A stretch of 61,792 nucleotides of DNA from Vibrio sp. 10N.261.55.A7 (GTDB lineage Bacteria > Pseudomonadota > Gammaproteobacteria > Enterobacterales > Vibrionaceae). The position numbers and the translations under genes are program-made. Location of the stretch: contig NZ_MCWZ01000316.1 of assembly GCF_002877365.1 (NCBI RefSeq), positions 1-61,792 of the forward strand. The letters are read 5' to 3'. Of this stretch, positions 18,886 through 28,800 are shown piece by piece (the stretch's first letter is position 1; the number at the start of each line of letters is the position of its first letter). Below the pieces are notes generated by a model. That model worked only from the letters and a program-made list of their open reading frames with translations, was not told the DNA's origin and made no database searches.

Positions 18886-19704
18886 TTACTTGAGGTGCTT
18901 CGCGATGATTTTCTCTACAATTTTTGAAACGGCAACGAAACCAAAGGTGGCTGTCACGACCGTTGCTGCGCCAAACCCTGTCGCACAATCCATACGTTTG
19001 GGGCCTTCAGCCGTCGATTTCGCCGCGCATACTGAGCCATCGGCTTGTGGATACTTCAGTTGCTCGGTAGAGAACACGCATTCAATACCAAACTTACGTT
19101 GCGGGTTCTTCGGAAAATTGTGTAAACGACGCAGCGTGTCTTTCAGCTTTTTCGCCAAAGGATCTTGAATCGTCTTAGTCAAGTCGGCCACTTTAATTTG
19201 CGTGGGATCCGTTTGACCACCCGCACCACCAATAGTAATTACTTTAATTTTATTACTGCGGCAATAAGAAAGCAGCGATGCCTTGGCTTTTAAGCTATCA
19301 ATAGCATCAAGAACATAGTCAAACTCTTTGCTGAGATACTCTTGCTGATTATCTGGACCAATAAAGTCGTCAATAAGATTGATCTTACATTCTGGGTTGA
19401 TCAGCTTAACGCGCTCTGCCATGACTTCGATTTTGCTTTGCCCAACAGTTCCGCTCATGGCATGGATCTGTCGGTTGATGTTGGTGACGCACACGTCGTC
19501 CATGTCGATCAATGTTAATTCGCCAACCCCAGTACGAGCAAGCGCTTCAACAGCCCAAGAGCCCACCCCACCGATACCAATCACGCATACATGAGCAGCG
19601 CGCAGAATCTCTACCTCACTGTGACCATACAAGCGACGCGTGCCGCCAAAACGTTGGTCGTAATCTTCAGAGGCTGGTGTGTCGAGTTCTCGCATATCAA
19701 ACAT
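18886..19704 (-). CDS. tcdA: tRNA threonylcarbamoyladenosine dehydratase (TcdA/CsdL)
   Basis: TcdA is an E1-like enzyme that uses ATP to convert t6A37 of tRNA into the cyclic form ct6A. The protein is 272 residues from the ATG at 19704; a TTG two codons earlier and an ATG at 19695 are alternatives. The nucleotide-binding loop GIGGVGSWAVEALARTG (about 43-59), the LTLIDMDDVCVTNINRQ block and the late GPKRMDCATGFGAATVVTATFGF membrane-associating helix are all family hallmarks. Sulfur from CsdA/CsdE supports its activity in E. coli. It forms an operon with csdE. Confidence 0.93.
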   Translation of the reverse strand: MFDMRELDTPASEDYDQRFGGTRRLYGHSEVEILRAAHVCVIGIGGVGSWAVEALARTGVGELTLIDMDDVCVTNINRQIHAMSGTVGQSKIEVMAERVKLINPECKINLIDDFIGPDNQQEYLSKEFDYVLDAIDSLKAKASLLSYCRSNKIKVITIGGAGGQTDPTQIKVADLTKTIQDPLAKKLKDTLRRLHNFPKNPQRKFGIECVFSTEQLKYPQADGSVCAAKSTAEGPKRMDCATGFGAATVVTATFGFVAVSKIVEKIIAKHLK

Positions 19705-19729
19705 CCACAATTATCGAGTTACAAAAAGA

Positions 19730-19754
19730 AAGAGTGCGATTTATACGCACTCTT
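19730..19754 (-). terminator. Terminator after mltA
   Basis: AAGAGTGCG and CGCACTCTT form a 9-bp perfect stem with a 7-nt loop. On the minus strand it is followed by a TCTTTTTG tract, 30 bp past the mltA stop and before tcdA. Confidence 0.85.
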
Positions 19755-19784
19755 GAAAAAAAAGTCTAGCGGTTTTAAGAAGCA

Positions 19785-20891
19785 CTATTCCTCGGCTTTT
19801 TCCTCTGGCATCAGCCAAGGTGCTTGGGTTTCTGAATCTTCCAAGCCTAACTTCCAAACGCGGCCAAAGTGCTTGTAATGACCCGCCTCTGTCCCCGCTC
19901 TTGGGCCCATACCATGATAGAGATCCAAATGGTTTTCTTTAACCGCGCCACCTGTATCCAAAACAATCAGTAATCTTAATTGATGCGCACCACTCCAAGT
20001 GCCGTCGGCATTCAGCAAAGGAACTTCAGCAAGTATCGGTGTGCCCATCGGTAATATGGTGCGATCGCCCGCCACTGAGGCCATCGGTAATAACGGAATT
20101 CCAGCTGTCCCTGTTACAGGAGCGGCATCTTTAGGTGCAAAGAAAACAAATGATGGGTTTTGCTCTAAAAGGTCTTGAACCACTTGTTCGTCATTGGCGA
20201 GAACCCAATCTTTAATCGCCTTCAGTGACATTTTTTCTCGTGGCACTTCGCCTTGATCAATCAGAACACGACCAATGCTTACATACGCGCGGTTGTTTTT
20301 CCCTGCATAGGCAAAATATTCTAACGTATCATCATCCTCAAAATGGACAAAACCACTGCCCTGCACTTCCATAATAAAAGGGTCAATACGATTCGCAGCA
20401 TAGCCAAGCTCAAGCCCTAGCCCTTCCAGTGCACCGCTATAGATTTGCGCTCGTGTTGGGCACTCGCTTTCACATTCCGGCAATCCGTAGACTGGGTATT
20501 TGTACGTCTCATCGGCTTCATGACGAAGTTCCATGACCGGTGAGAAATAACCCGTAAATAGAACGTTACCTTTGTCATCACCGCCACCCAATTGAGCGAA
20601 CTCAATATCAAAGTTAGTAAGTTCCGTAGGATCACCACTTTGCAGAGCCCATTCATTTAACTTCTCATATAAGGGTTCAAATGTTTGAGCCATTGAAGGC
20701 GAGTTTTGCACAACCTGTTCAGCCTGCTTTGAAAACTTAGTGAAATCTCGTGGAACATTAGATTCAACCACGGGAACTTGATTGAGTGTTGATGGAAATT
20801 CACTGTCGATGTATTGCTGAGCACGTTCTGTCGGTTGTGCACAGCCAAAAAGAAAAGTCGTCACTATGAGGGGGAGAGTTTTGTTGAGCAC
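19785..20891 (-). CDS. mltA: Membrane-bound lytic murein transglycosylase A
   Basis: MltA is a lipoprotein that cleaves peptidoglycan glycan chains to 1,6-anhydro-muropeptides, the substrate type imported by the AmpG permease encoded at 12972. The 368-residue precursor has the lipobox LFGC (C17). The MltA beta-barrel domain occupies the middle, with FTGYFSPVMELR near residue 113. The C-terminal 3D domain contains VLDTGGAVK with D312 and LDLYHG with D323, the region carrying the catalytic acid. Length is close to E. coli MltA (365). The gene is monocistronic, bounded by its own terminator. Confidence 0.92.
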   Translation of the reverse strand: MLNKTLPLIVTTFLFGCAQPTERAQQYIDSEFPSTLNQVPVVESNVPRDFTKFSKQAEQVVQNSPSMAQTFEPLYEKLNEWALQSGDPTELTNFDIEFAQLGGGDDKGNVLFTGYFSPVMELRHEADETYKYPVYGLPECESECPTRAQIYSGALEGLGLELGYAANRIDPFIMEVQGSGFVHFEDDDTLEYFAYAGKNNRAYVSIGRVLIDQGEVPREKMSLKAIKDWVLANDEQVVQDLLEQNPSFVFFAPKDAAPVTGTAGIPLLPMASVAGDRTILPMGTPILAEVPLLNADGTWSGAHQLRLLIVLDTGGAVKENHLDLYHGMGPRAGTEAGHYKHFGRVWKLGLEDSETQAPWLMPEEKAEE

Positions 20892-20966
20892 AGGGATAAT
20901 TCCTTAAATTCAGTAACAAGAGGATGACAAACTCTTGATAAGAACTCAATTACCTAATCGTAAATT

Positions 20967-20983
20967 GGCGTTAAATTAACGCC
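20967..20983 (-). terminator. Perfect 17-nt palindrome, possible terminator
   Basis: GGCGTTAA-A-TTAACGCC is a perfect inverted repeat 48 bp past the stop of the small membrane protein gene (21031). The following minus-strand sequence AATTTACG is only weakly T-rich, so it may be a weak terminator or an operator in front of mltA. Confidence 0.45.
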
Positions 20984-21030
20984 TGTATTTATTTAAGCTA
21001 ACAATATCAACGTATACATCAACATAATTA

Positions 21031-21489
21031 TCAACGTATTTGCTTGCCGTACTTTTCAGTTAATCGATATATCGGATTGTAATGTGCATCTGAGATCTGC
21101 ATCATTTCAGTGTTAGCCTCATTCAGCATTCGATATTGATAAAGCACCCCGCCGGCTTGATATTCTAAAATATCACCATCGAATCGATACTGTGTCGTCA
21201 CCACGCCTCGAGAAAGATTAATGCCGTCAACCCCAATCGTGATTTCATTGGTGGCGTAACCCGCAACATTTTGCTCAACCCAAACTCCGTGTATCATTTT
21301 TTGATCTACCAGTGCATAGCTTATTTTCTCATAAAGAAAACTGTAACTGATGATGGCGGCTATCGAAACGACAGCAATAGAAACAAACACGAGGATCTCT
21401 CGCCATTTTTTCTGCTTGGCTTTCTTTGCATTACTCTTTGGTGCTGCTCGTTTATATAAGGCCTGTTGCGCCTTTTTAGTATTTGCCAT
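21031..21489 (-). CDS. Small membrane protein, DUF2850-like
   Basis: The 152-residue protein has a highly basic N-terminus (Lys/Arg/Ala rich, residues 4-30), one membrane helix (about 31-53) and a C-terminal domain of about 95 residues expected outside the cytoplasm. That domain reads as alternating beta strands (HGVWVEQNVAGYATNEITI, VTTQYRFDGDILEYQ). I associate this layout with the DUF2850 family of Vibrio proteins next to argA, but that is from memory. Its function is unknown. It is transcribed divergently from argA. Confidence 0.65.
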   Translation of the reverse strand: MANTKKAQQALYKRAAPKSNAKKAKQKKWREILVFVSIAVVSIAAIISYSFLYEKISYALVDQKMIHGVWVEQNVAGYATNEITIGVDGINLSRGVVTTQYRFDGDILEYQAGGVLYQYRMLNEANTEMMQISDAHYNPIYRLTEKYGKQIR

Positions 21490-21641
21490 GGTTAACTGCT
21501 CATTTTATGCAAAACCAAATTCCATTGCGCTTTGATCATACCCGACTATAAACAGACTCGGTGTTGCTTAACTGATATTCCATTCAATCTTCTTTGAATT
21601 TGTTTATATCTACATTTTCACAATAAAAACACTTGCTCAAC

Positions 21642-21680
21642 AGTGAATAAAAAGACAATATATTCACATATAAATTCAAT
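21642..21680 (+). promoter_or_regulatory. Tandem ArgR-like operator before argA
   Basis: Two 18-bp ARG-box-like sequences lie 3 bp apart: AGTGAATAAAAAGACAAT (21642-21659) and TTCACATATAAATTCAAT (21663-21680). Each has one good half (TGAAT or ATTCA) and one degenerate half. The 18-3-18 spacing is that of arginine repressor operators, and the second box ends 12 bp before the argA start codon. Repression by ArgR with arginine is the expected outcome. Confidence 0.6.
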
Positions 21681-21692
21681 CGGACAACGACA

Positions 21693-23063
21693 TTGAAGAT
21701 TCGTAGTACAGCCTTAGTAAAAGGGTTTCGTCAATCAGCCCCCTACGTCAATGCTCACCGTGGAAAAACCATGGTCATTATGCTTGGTGGCGAAGCGGTC
21801 GCCGATAAAAATTTCACTAATATTATCAGCGATTTATCCTTACTGCATAGTTTAGGCGTTAGGATTGTGCTCGTTCATGGAGCGCGTCCACAAATCAATC
21901 AAATTCTTCAATCAAATAACATCGAAACGCCATATCACAAAGGGGTTCGAGTTACGGATGAACAAACTCTAAACTTCGTCATGCAAGCGGCAGGTCAACT
22001 CCAACTGGCGATAACCGCTCGACTTTCTATGAGTCTCAATAATACCCCTATGGCTGGCACTCAATTGAATGTCGTGAGTGGCAATTTTATTGTCTCTCAA
22101 CCATTAGGTATAGATGATGGGATCGATTACTGCCACAGCGGCAAGATCAGGCGTATTGATAAAGAAGGCATTAATCGGGCGCTTGCTCAGAATTCAATTG
22201 TACTTCTAGGCCCGATCGCAAGCTCAGTGACGGGGGACTCGTTCAACCTACTTTCCGAAGAGGTCGCGACTCAAGTTGCGATAAAACTTGGGGCAGATAA
22301 GTTAATCGGTTTCTGCTCAGAACAAGGTGTGATCGACGAAAATGGCAATGCGATCGCCGAGCTGTTTCCTAAGGATGTCGATAAGCTCCTTGAGCAGACG
22401 GTGTCTTCTCTACAGGGAAAAAACACGACCTCAGTTAGCAATAATACAGTGAAGCTTGATGACTCCTCTGGCACGACTCGATTCCTACGAGCCGCCACCG
22501 CAGCCTGTCGCGCTGGCATACCTCGGAGTCACTTAATCAGTTATAAAGATGATGGAGCGTTGATACAGGAGCTATTTTCACTTGATGGTATCGGTACTCA
22601 AGTCGTGATGGCCAGTGCGGAGCAGGTTCGTAATGCCCAGATTGATGACATTGGTGGTATCCTCGATCTTATTCGCCCTCACGAAGAACAAGGTGTTCTT
22701 GTTAGACGTTCTAGAGAGCAGCTGGAACAAGAAATTCACCAATTCACCATTATCGAAAAAGATGGGCTCATCATTGGCTGTGCGGCCCTCTACCCCTACA
22801 AAGATGAAAACATGGCTGAAATGGCATGCGTCGCCATCGACCCAGAATATCGTGATGGCAACAGAGGACTCTTACTTCTCGAACACATGAAGCTTCAATC
22901 TAAGTCTCAAGGCATTAATACCATCTTCGTTCTTACCACTCACAGCCTTCACTGGTTCAGAGAGCAAGGTTTCTATGAAACGGAAGTCGAGTCTTTACCC
23001 ATGGCAAAACAAAGCCTTTATAACTATCAACGCCGCTCAAAAATACTCGCTTTACGTGTTTGA
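21693..23063 (+). CDS. argA: N-acetylglutamate synthase (ArgA)
   Basis: ArgA makes N-acetylglutamate from glutamate and acetyl-CoA, the first step of arginine synthesis. The 456-residue protein has an amino-acid-kinase-like domain (about 25-295; [23 protein letters not shown]) that binds the inhibitor arginine, and a GNAT acetyltransferase domain (about 310-450) with the acetyl-CoA loop region [12 protein letters not shown]. The start is a TTG at 21693 ([15 protein letters not shown] matches the family). No upstream ATG fits. A TTG start plus an ArgR-like operator points to low, tightly controlled expression. Confidence 0.95.
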   Translation: MKIRSTALVKGFRQSAPYVNAHRGKTMVIMLGGEAVADKNFTNIISDLSLLHSLGVRIVLVHGARPQINQILQSNNIETPYHKGVRVTDEQTLNFVMQAAGQLQLAITARLSMSLNNTPMAGTQLNVVSGNFIVSQPLGIDDGIDYCHSGKIRRIDKEGINRALAQNSIVLLGPIASSVTGDSFNLLSEEVATQVAIKLGADKLIGFCSEQGVIDENGNAIAELFPKDVDKLLEQTVSSLQGKNTTSVSNNTVKLDDSSGTTRFLRAATAACRAGIPRSHLISYKDDGALIQELFSLDGIGTQVVMASAEQVRNAQIDDIGGILDLIRPHEEQGVLVRRSREQLEQEIHQFTIIEKDGLIIGCAALYPYKDENMAEMACVAIDPEYRDGNRGLLLLEHMKLQSKSQGINTIFVLTTHSLHWFREQGFYETEVESLPMAKQSLYNYQRRSKILALRV

Positions 23064-23608
23064 CTATAAATAAAGCAAAGTCTCATAATTAGGACGATAA
23101 GTAATCGATTTCATAGGAATCCTGACAAAGACTTGCTTTATTTAATTTGAAAATGTGGTTAAAATTCGCACTCCTCAAATGGGGAATCTCCCTTTCGGGG
23201 TCATTGGACTCTTTGCCTAACTCAGTTGGGCCCGCATGGAATGCCTTAATACTAAAACAAGTAACTAAGAGCAAATTGTCTATGAAGACCGTCATATGTA
23301 ACTCTATCCAAAGTTTTTGGGATATGGCTGACAACCACTTTTTGGAAGGCTTAGATGTACATTGTGTTTTTCCTGTCAATGAAGGTTTGAAAGCCTTCAT
23401 TTTGAATTACCAGGAACGATACAGAATAAACAGTATCTCTTTTACTAGCGCTGTTTAAAGCAAACACTGGTTGCTGCCGTGTTTCAATAAATATCTAAAC
23501 GAATGAAATATCTGTTTTGAAAAAATAAGAACAACTCAAGTAGCCAGGGATGGTTGCTTATTATCTCCTCCCCCAACCTCCTTGATCTCAATTAAACAAT
23601 ACGCCGCT
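23064..23608. other. Unexplained 545-bp gap between argA and recD
   Basis: The region carries the long inverted repeat at its left end and two overlapping open frames on opposite strands. The plus frame has 101 codons from the ATG at 23153 to 23458, and the minus frame has 103 codons from 23400 to 23089. Neither product is recognised and neither has a good ribosome site, so I do not call either as a gene. A second hairpin, AATGAAGG...CCTTCATT followed by TTTTG, lies at about 23380-23405. A non-coding RNA is possible. Confidence 0.5.
23068..23143. repeat. Long inverted repeat after argA
   Basis: AAATAAAGCAAAGTCT (23068-23083) is answered by AGACTTGCTTTATTT (23129-23143), a 15-bp stem with one bulged base around a 45-nt loop that itself can pair in part (GATT...AATC). 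The left arm starts 5 bp after the argA stop. It could be an extended argA terminator, a processed RNA structure or the end of a small mobile element. Confidence 0.6.
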
Positions 23609-25825
23609 CTACTGTTGAAGCCTCTCTACCAAGCCACTTGCCCGCTCCGTTTTTACTCTAATCCCGCGTTTCAATACATTCAAATTGCCGTACAAGGCCA
23701 AGCGATTTTTTGCACGCGTAATTCCGGTGTATATCAATTCTCTAGTCAGAACAGGGCTGTAGTCTGGCGGCAATATCATCATGGTTAAAGAAAACTCACT
23801 GCCTTGAGATTTATGAATGGTCATAGCGTAAGCTGTCTCATGACTGGGAACTCGGCTCGGTAACACTGACTTTACACTGCCGTCAGGTAACTCGAAAAAC
23901 ACTTTTAGACGCCGACTCTCATCCGAATAGTCAACCATACAAATGCCGATATCTCCATTGTACAGCTCTAGCCCATGGTCATTTTGAGTCACCATGACTG
24001 GGCGACCAGGATACCAAAGCTCGTCATTCGGTCTAATTAAGCGCTTTGTGGTTAATGCTCGCTCCACTCGATGATTCAGACCGGCTACACCAAAATCCCC
24101 CTCTCGAATCGCGCAGAGTAATCGACATTGCGAAAATTGCTTTAATGCCACCTGAGCTCGAGCCATTTGCGCCTGCAGTGACTCCACCACGTCACATCTA
24201 GAGACATGAATGTTCTGCAAATAATGACCATACTCTTCGACTAGCGTGTTAAGCATGTGGTTGTAATGCTCACTGTTTAGCGAGCGCATCTCTATATCAT
24301 CAAACTCTAAAGCCAGCACTTTATCGACTCGACTCGCTTGACCCGAGTTAATCGCCTTGGCCAATTGTCCAATGCCAGAACGCGCATCAAACCGATAACT
24401 TTTTTGGAGCATACACAGACTGTCTCCCACCCCTTGACCGCTCATTTGTTCCCGATTCAAATTCATCGCTTTCGCTTCAGCATTAACTGAATCAAAGGTT
24501 TCAAAAGACGTCAGGCTTTGAAGTAACTTAGTGTGCTCTACGCTGTACCCAAATTGTTGGAAGGAACAAATATCCCCCAGCACAGATCCCGCTTCCACCG
24601 AGGCCAATTGGTCTTTATCACCAAGAAGAATCAAACGAGCACTGTCTGGCAACGCATTAACCACCTTATACATCATCGGAAGATCAACCATCGAGGCTTC
24701 GTCTATCACCAATATGTCCAAATGAAGCGGGTTTGACTGGTTGTGACGAAACTCAGCACTGTTCGGCACGGCCCCTAACAAGCGATGAATGGTGCTCGCC
24801 TGAGTAGGGATTTTGGCTTTTAGATCAGGGGAAACCGAAAGCTCTGAAATAGCTTTACCAATGGATTCCGTCAGGCGTGCTGCTGCTTTTCCTGTCGGGG
24901 CAACCAGTCGAATCGTTGGCACTCTTTCATCCTGCTCAGCTTGGGTGATCAACGCTGCCAACAGTTTGGTTACGGTGGTGGTTTTACCCGTTCCTGGCCC
25001 ACCCGATATCACAGCGAATCGACGTGTCAGAGCTACTGCAGCTGCCACTTTTTGCCAATTCATGCACGCAGAAAGGGGTATCAATGAATCTAGAGCGGAT
25101 AAGTCTTCACATCTGGTTGCCGACATCAGCACTTCATCAATCGCAGTCCAGTCCAATGAAGTGTCATTGACCACATCAAGGTGATCACAGACAAGCTGCT
25201 GCCTTAACACTTGAGTTAACGAAGTGGACATTTCACCCTCTACACTCCCTCTTTGCAACGCATTATAGAGGTAATGGTAACTGCGCTGAAAAAGCACATC
25301 GAGCAGTTCTGAGAGCTTTTGGATCTCTGTAGGCTTAAAGATCATGGGTGACCCAAAGCTTAGCAAACGTTGTGACAAACCCATTTCGTACTGCCAGTAA
25401 CGATGCAAATACAAACGTTGCCCATCAAACATCATTGGAATTGATTCGCCTTGAGTGCCAATCAAGTTTGAGTTCTTGATAACAGCCAACCAATCAATTG
25501 ATGCCAACTGATGACTTAATGCCACAGCCGCTTCGCCATACAAGCCAAGCTGCATCGCCCACTGATGGGGCTCTATGATTTTCTCTTGAGGAGTAGTTTG
25601 CTTTTGAGGAACAGGGATATCTGGTTTTGACGAAGAAGAATCTGACATAACCAAACAGATATTCCCTTTGCTCAGCTCATGACTGACAAGTCCGGCAAGA
25701 AAACCCACCTCTTGTCCAGACTGACGCTCTTGAGAGGCAATAAAGCGCGCAAACTGATAATCGATCTGGCGAAGTGCCCCTTTTTCAGACAGTGTTTTTA
25801 AGCTATCAAGAAGAGAAATGGCCAT
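23609..25825 (-). CDS. recD: Exonuclease V subunit alpha (RecD)
   Basis: RecD is the 5'-3' helicase of RecBCD, which unwinds and degrades double-strand ends and loads RecA at Chi. The 738-residue protein has the SF1B motifs: Walker A GGPGTGKTTTV (about 275-285), Walker B VIDEASMVD (about 372-380), GDKDQLASVEAGSVL (motif III region) and late motifs TIHKSQGSEF and YTGITRAKNRL. It is about 130 residues longer than E. coli RecD (608). The extra sequence includes a Gln/Ser/Pro-rich stretch near 60-85 and an insert after LGDICSF (about 430-470). Its start codon overlaps the recB stop by one base. Confidence 0.95.
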   Translation of the reverse strand: MAISLLDSLKTLSEKGALRQIDYQFARFIASQERQSGQEVGFLAGLVSHELSKGNICLVMSDSSSSKPDIPVPQKQTTPQEKIIEPHQWAMQLGLYGEAAVALSHQLASIDWLAVIKNSNLIGTQGESIPMMFDGQRLYLHRYWQYEMGLSQRLLSFGSPMIFKPTEIQKLSELLDVLFQRSYHYLYNALQRGSVEGEMSTSLTQVLRQQLVCDHLDVVNDTSLDWTAIDEVLMSATRCEDLSALDSLIPLSACMNWQKVAAAVALTRRFAVISGGPGTGKTTTVTKLLAALITQAEQDERVPTIRLVAPTGKAAARLTESIGKAISELSVSPDLKAKIPTQASTIHRLLGAVPNSAEFRHNQSNPLHLDILVIDEASMVDLPMMYKVVNALPDSARLILLGDKDQLASVEAGSVLGDICSFQQFGYSVEHTKLLQSLTSFETFDSVNAEAKAMNLNREQMSGQGVGDSLCMLQKSYRFDARSGIGQLAKAINSGQASRVDKVLALEFDDIEMRSLNSEHYNHMLNTLVEEYGHYLQNIHVSRCDVVESLQAQMARAQVALKQFSQCRLLCAIREGDFGVAGLNHRVERALTTKRLIRPNDELWYPGRPVMVTQNDHGLELYNGDIGICMVDYSDESRRLKVFFELPDGSVKSVLPSRVPSHETAYAMTIHKSQGSEFSLTMMILPPDYSPVLTRELIYTGITRAKNRLALYGNLNVLKRGIRVKTERASGLVERLQQ

Positions 25826-28800
25826 TAAAAGTCGAGCTCCATTTGGTCAGTGCTGATGCCCACAGTAGAGACATCCCCATCGATGAGTTTGTCCATCTCA
25901 TCCAGCAGTTCTTGGCTTGGTTTTTGTGAGAATATACCATGTTCCGACTGCCCATCCATGCCACGTAGAAAGAGGTAGTAAACGCCACCAAAGTGCTGTT
26001 CATAATCGTAATGGCTCATGCGGCTACGTAAGAATCGATGCAAGGCAAGTGCGTATATCTGATACTGTAAATCGTACCGATGATCAGCCATCGCAGCCTT
26101 GAGTGCTTCACCATGATAACAAGTCACATCGTCTCCTAAATGGTTCGACTTCCAGTCAAGTACGTAATACTTTCCTTGGTGCTCAAATATCAAATCAATA
26201 AAGCCTTTCAGCATGCCTTTTACCGTTTGAAACCCTAATGCCCCCGCCTTTGCAGACAATTCATCGTGACGACTGATCGCCTGAGTTAAGCCATTTGCGG
26301 TCAGCACTTCTATCGGCAACAAAAACTCCATCTCAACTAAGCGCTGTGACGGCTGCTTTTGATTCAAACAGAGCGAATCACCATCAAGCGGTGTACTTAA
26401 TACGGTATCAACGAGTTGCTGCAGTATTGGTAACCAGTGATCTTCTAGCTGTTCCTTTTCCATCAATTCACTAATGATCGCTTGATTGCTCTCATCTGTA
26501 GCAGGCAGCGTAAACTCAACCTCTTCGAATAGCGTGTGCAAAAATGTCCCGGGACGAGCCCCTCGCGGGAAGGTAAAAATTGAACGCTCGGGTTCAATTA
26601 ATTCGTCTTCAGCGTGTTCATCAACCGAATCGATATCAAACCCTTGAATCTCAATGCTGGCATCATAATGCGATTGATGACCGCCTTGTTTAACCAGACC
26701 AGAATAACTGGTCACGCGCCAGCTTCGGTCGATCTCTTTGGTTAGCTCCTTGGGCGATATTTCAATCGGCTCTTTTTCTGCTGCTTGATAATGACTGTCT
26801 AAGCCAGACGGTGGCTCGGTCATGACAACCGTTGGTAACGCTTTCGTTTGAGATTCGATCGCGTTGGTCAAATCGGCAATCGTACCGGATTGACCATCTT
26901 GAAGCAGATAACCCAACGCGCTTTTATCAACGCCTGTCGGCTCTTTGGTTGAGCGTCCATTTCGAATAGGCGACGCGCCGATAAAACAGCCGTAGACAGC
27001 CCGAGTCAGTGCCACATAGATAAGCCGTAAATCTTCCGCCAAGCGTTCTTTATCCGCTTGCTCTAATGCTGCGCCGCTGTTGATGATGTCTAGAATCGTT
27101 TGATCACTTTGCTCGTCATAGTATTTGCCTTCACTTGCTTCGCGATAGCTCATCACGAAGGGAAGAAAAACAAGGTCGTATTCGAGCCCCTTGGATTTAT
27201 GGATTGTGATGATTTGAACTAAGTTTCTCTCAGACTCTAACCGCTGAATTTGATCATCACTGCCCCCCAATCCTTGCTCTGCCTCACTAATCGCTTCAGC
27301 CAGCCAGCGTAACAAACCATGGTCACTGTCGAGCTCTTGCCTTGCTTGCTGCAATAACTCACCAAGGTGCATTAAATCGGTCAGTGTCCGGTCACCATTC
27401 TCCTCTTCCAGCAACCGCTCTGCGACATGGCGTTTGCTCATCACGGAACGAAGCATAGGAAGCACGCCACGCTGTACCCACAACTTGCGATACTCTTTGA
27501 ACTCGTTAACCGCGTTATCCCAAATGATTTCATCATTGTTGAGCGCATCCAACTGAGTCGCGTTCAACGCAAACAGCTCGGATGCCAAACAGGCGCGCAG
27601 TGCACGATCATTTTCTGGGGTGAGTGTAGCTTGCAGTAAACGCTGAACATCTTGTGCAACACCGCTTGAGAAAACACTCTCTCTGTTCGACAGATACACA
27701 CTCGATATGCCTTTATCGGCCAGAGCCTGTTTGATCATTCGACCTTCATTACCCGTTCGAACCAGTACCGCAATATCACCTGCATTGACCGCACTCAATT
27801 TCGACCCGCTGACAAACGCCGCTTTGCCATTTTGAGAGGCCGTCAAAATCGTTTCAATCTGACCGGCAGTGGCGAGCGCCATTTCGTCGAGATATTCTCC
27901 CTTCGCTCTCGGTTTATCTTCCGCTTCTTGCAACCAGTAAGTGGTGGCAGGTTGCTCTTCGCCATTCAATAGCCAGTGTTTTTTCTCCGCAACCGGGCTG
28001 TAATTCACGGGAAGAAAGGGAATATCCTCATCGTAGATAAACGGGCTCGATGAGGATTGGAATAGCTGATTAACCGATAACACCATATTGGCACTCGAGC
28101 GCCAGTTAGTTCCTAGCGTGTAGTGTGCGCTAACTTGGTTACGAGCCTTAATGTAGGTGAATATGTCTGCACCACGAAACCCATAGATAGCCTGCTTTGG
28201 ATCGCCGATCATAAACAAACCACACTCCGGATTGTCTAGGTAGAGTCGGCTAAAAATGTTGTATTGCAGTGGATCGGTATCTTGGAATTCATCGATCATG
28301 GCAATGGGATAGAGTGAGCGAATTCGCTCGGTTAACAGCGCCTCATCATCAGCATCAATGGCAGCCGAAAGCTGAGTCAGTAGATCGTCAAAAGAGAGCC
28401 ACTGTTTGCGTTTTTTTGCACTGGCTAGCTGCCCTCGACATTGCTGTATCGCGTGGGCCATTAACGGCGCTTTCAAGCTAATTGGTGATGAAAGAAATGC
28501 GTCTATCTCTTCAAAAATCTCATGCGTTGGTGGGCTGCCTTTCGCGGTTTTTTCTATCAATGCACTTTGAGAAAAGCGCTCGAGTTTATCAGGCAGTTCA
28601 TAACTATTTGACGGGTGCTTTGCCCAATTCGTCACGGTGTCTAACCACACTGGCAGGGACTTTTTGGTGTAGCTGCGCTTGTTAATGTCAGAATTCGATA
28701 TCAGGTCATGGAGGTCTTCATGATGCGCTAACCATTTCTGTTTGAGTGCATCAATCTTGGCTAAATTGGCCTGATGGAGTTGAGACAAATCGCCACTCAT

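Noticed and set aside
23153..23458. Plus-strand ORF of 101 codons between argA and recD
   Set aside because: It has no recognisable family, no good ribosome site, and a competing ORF of equal size on the other strand. It is kept as an open question in the findings, not as a gene.
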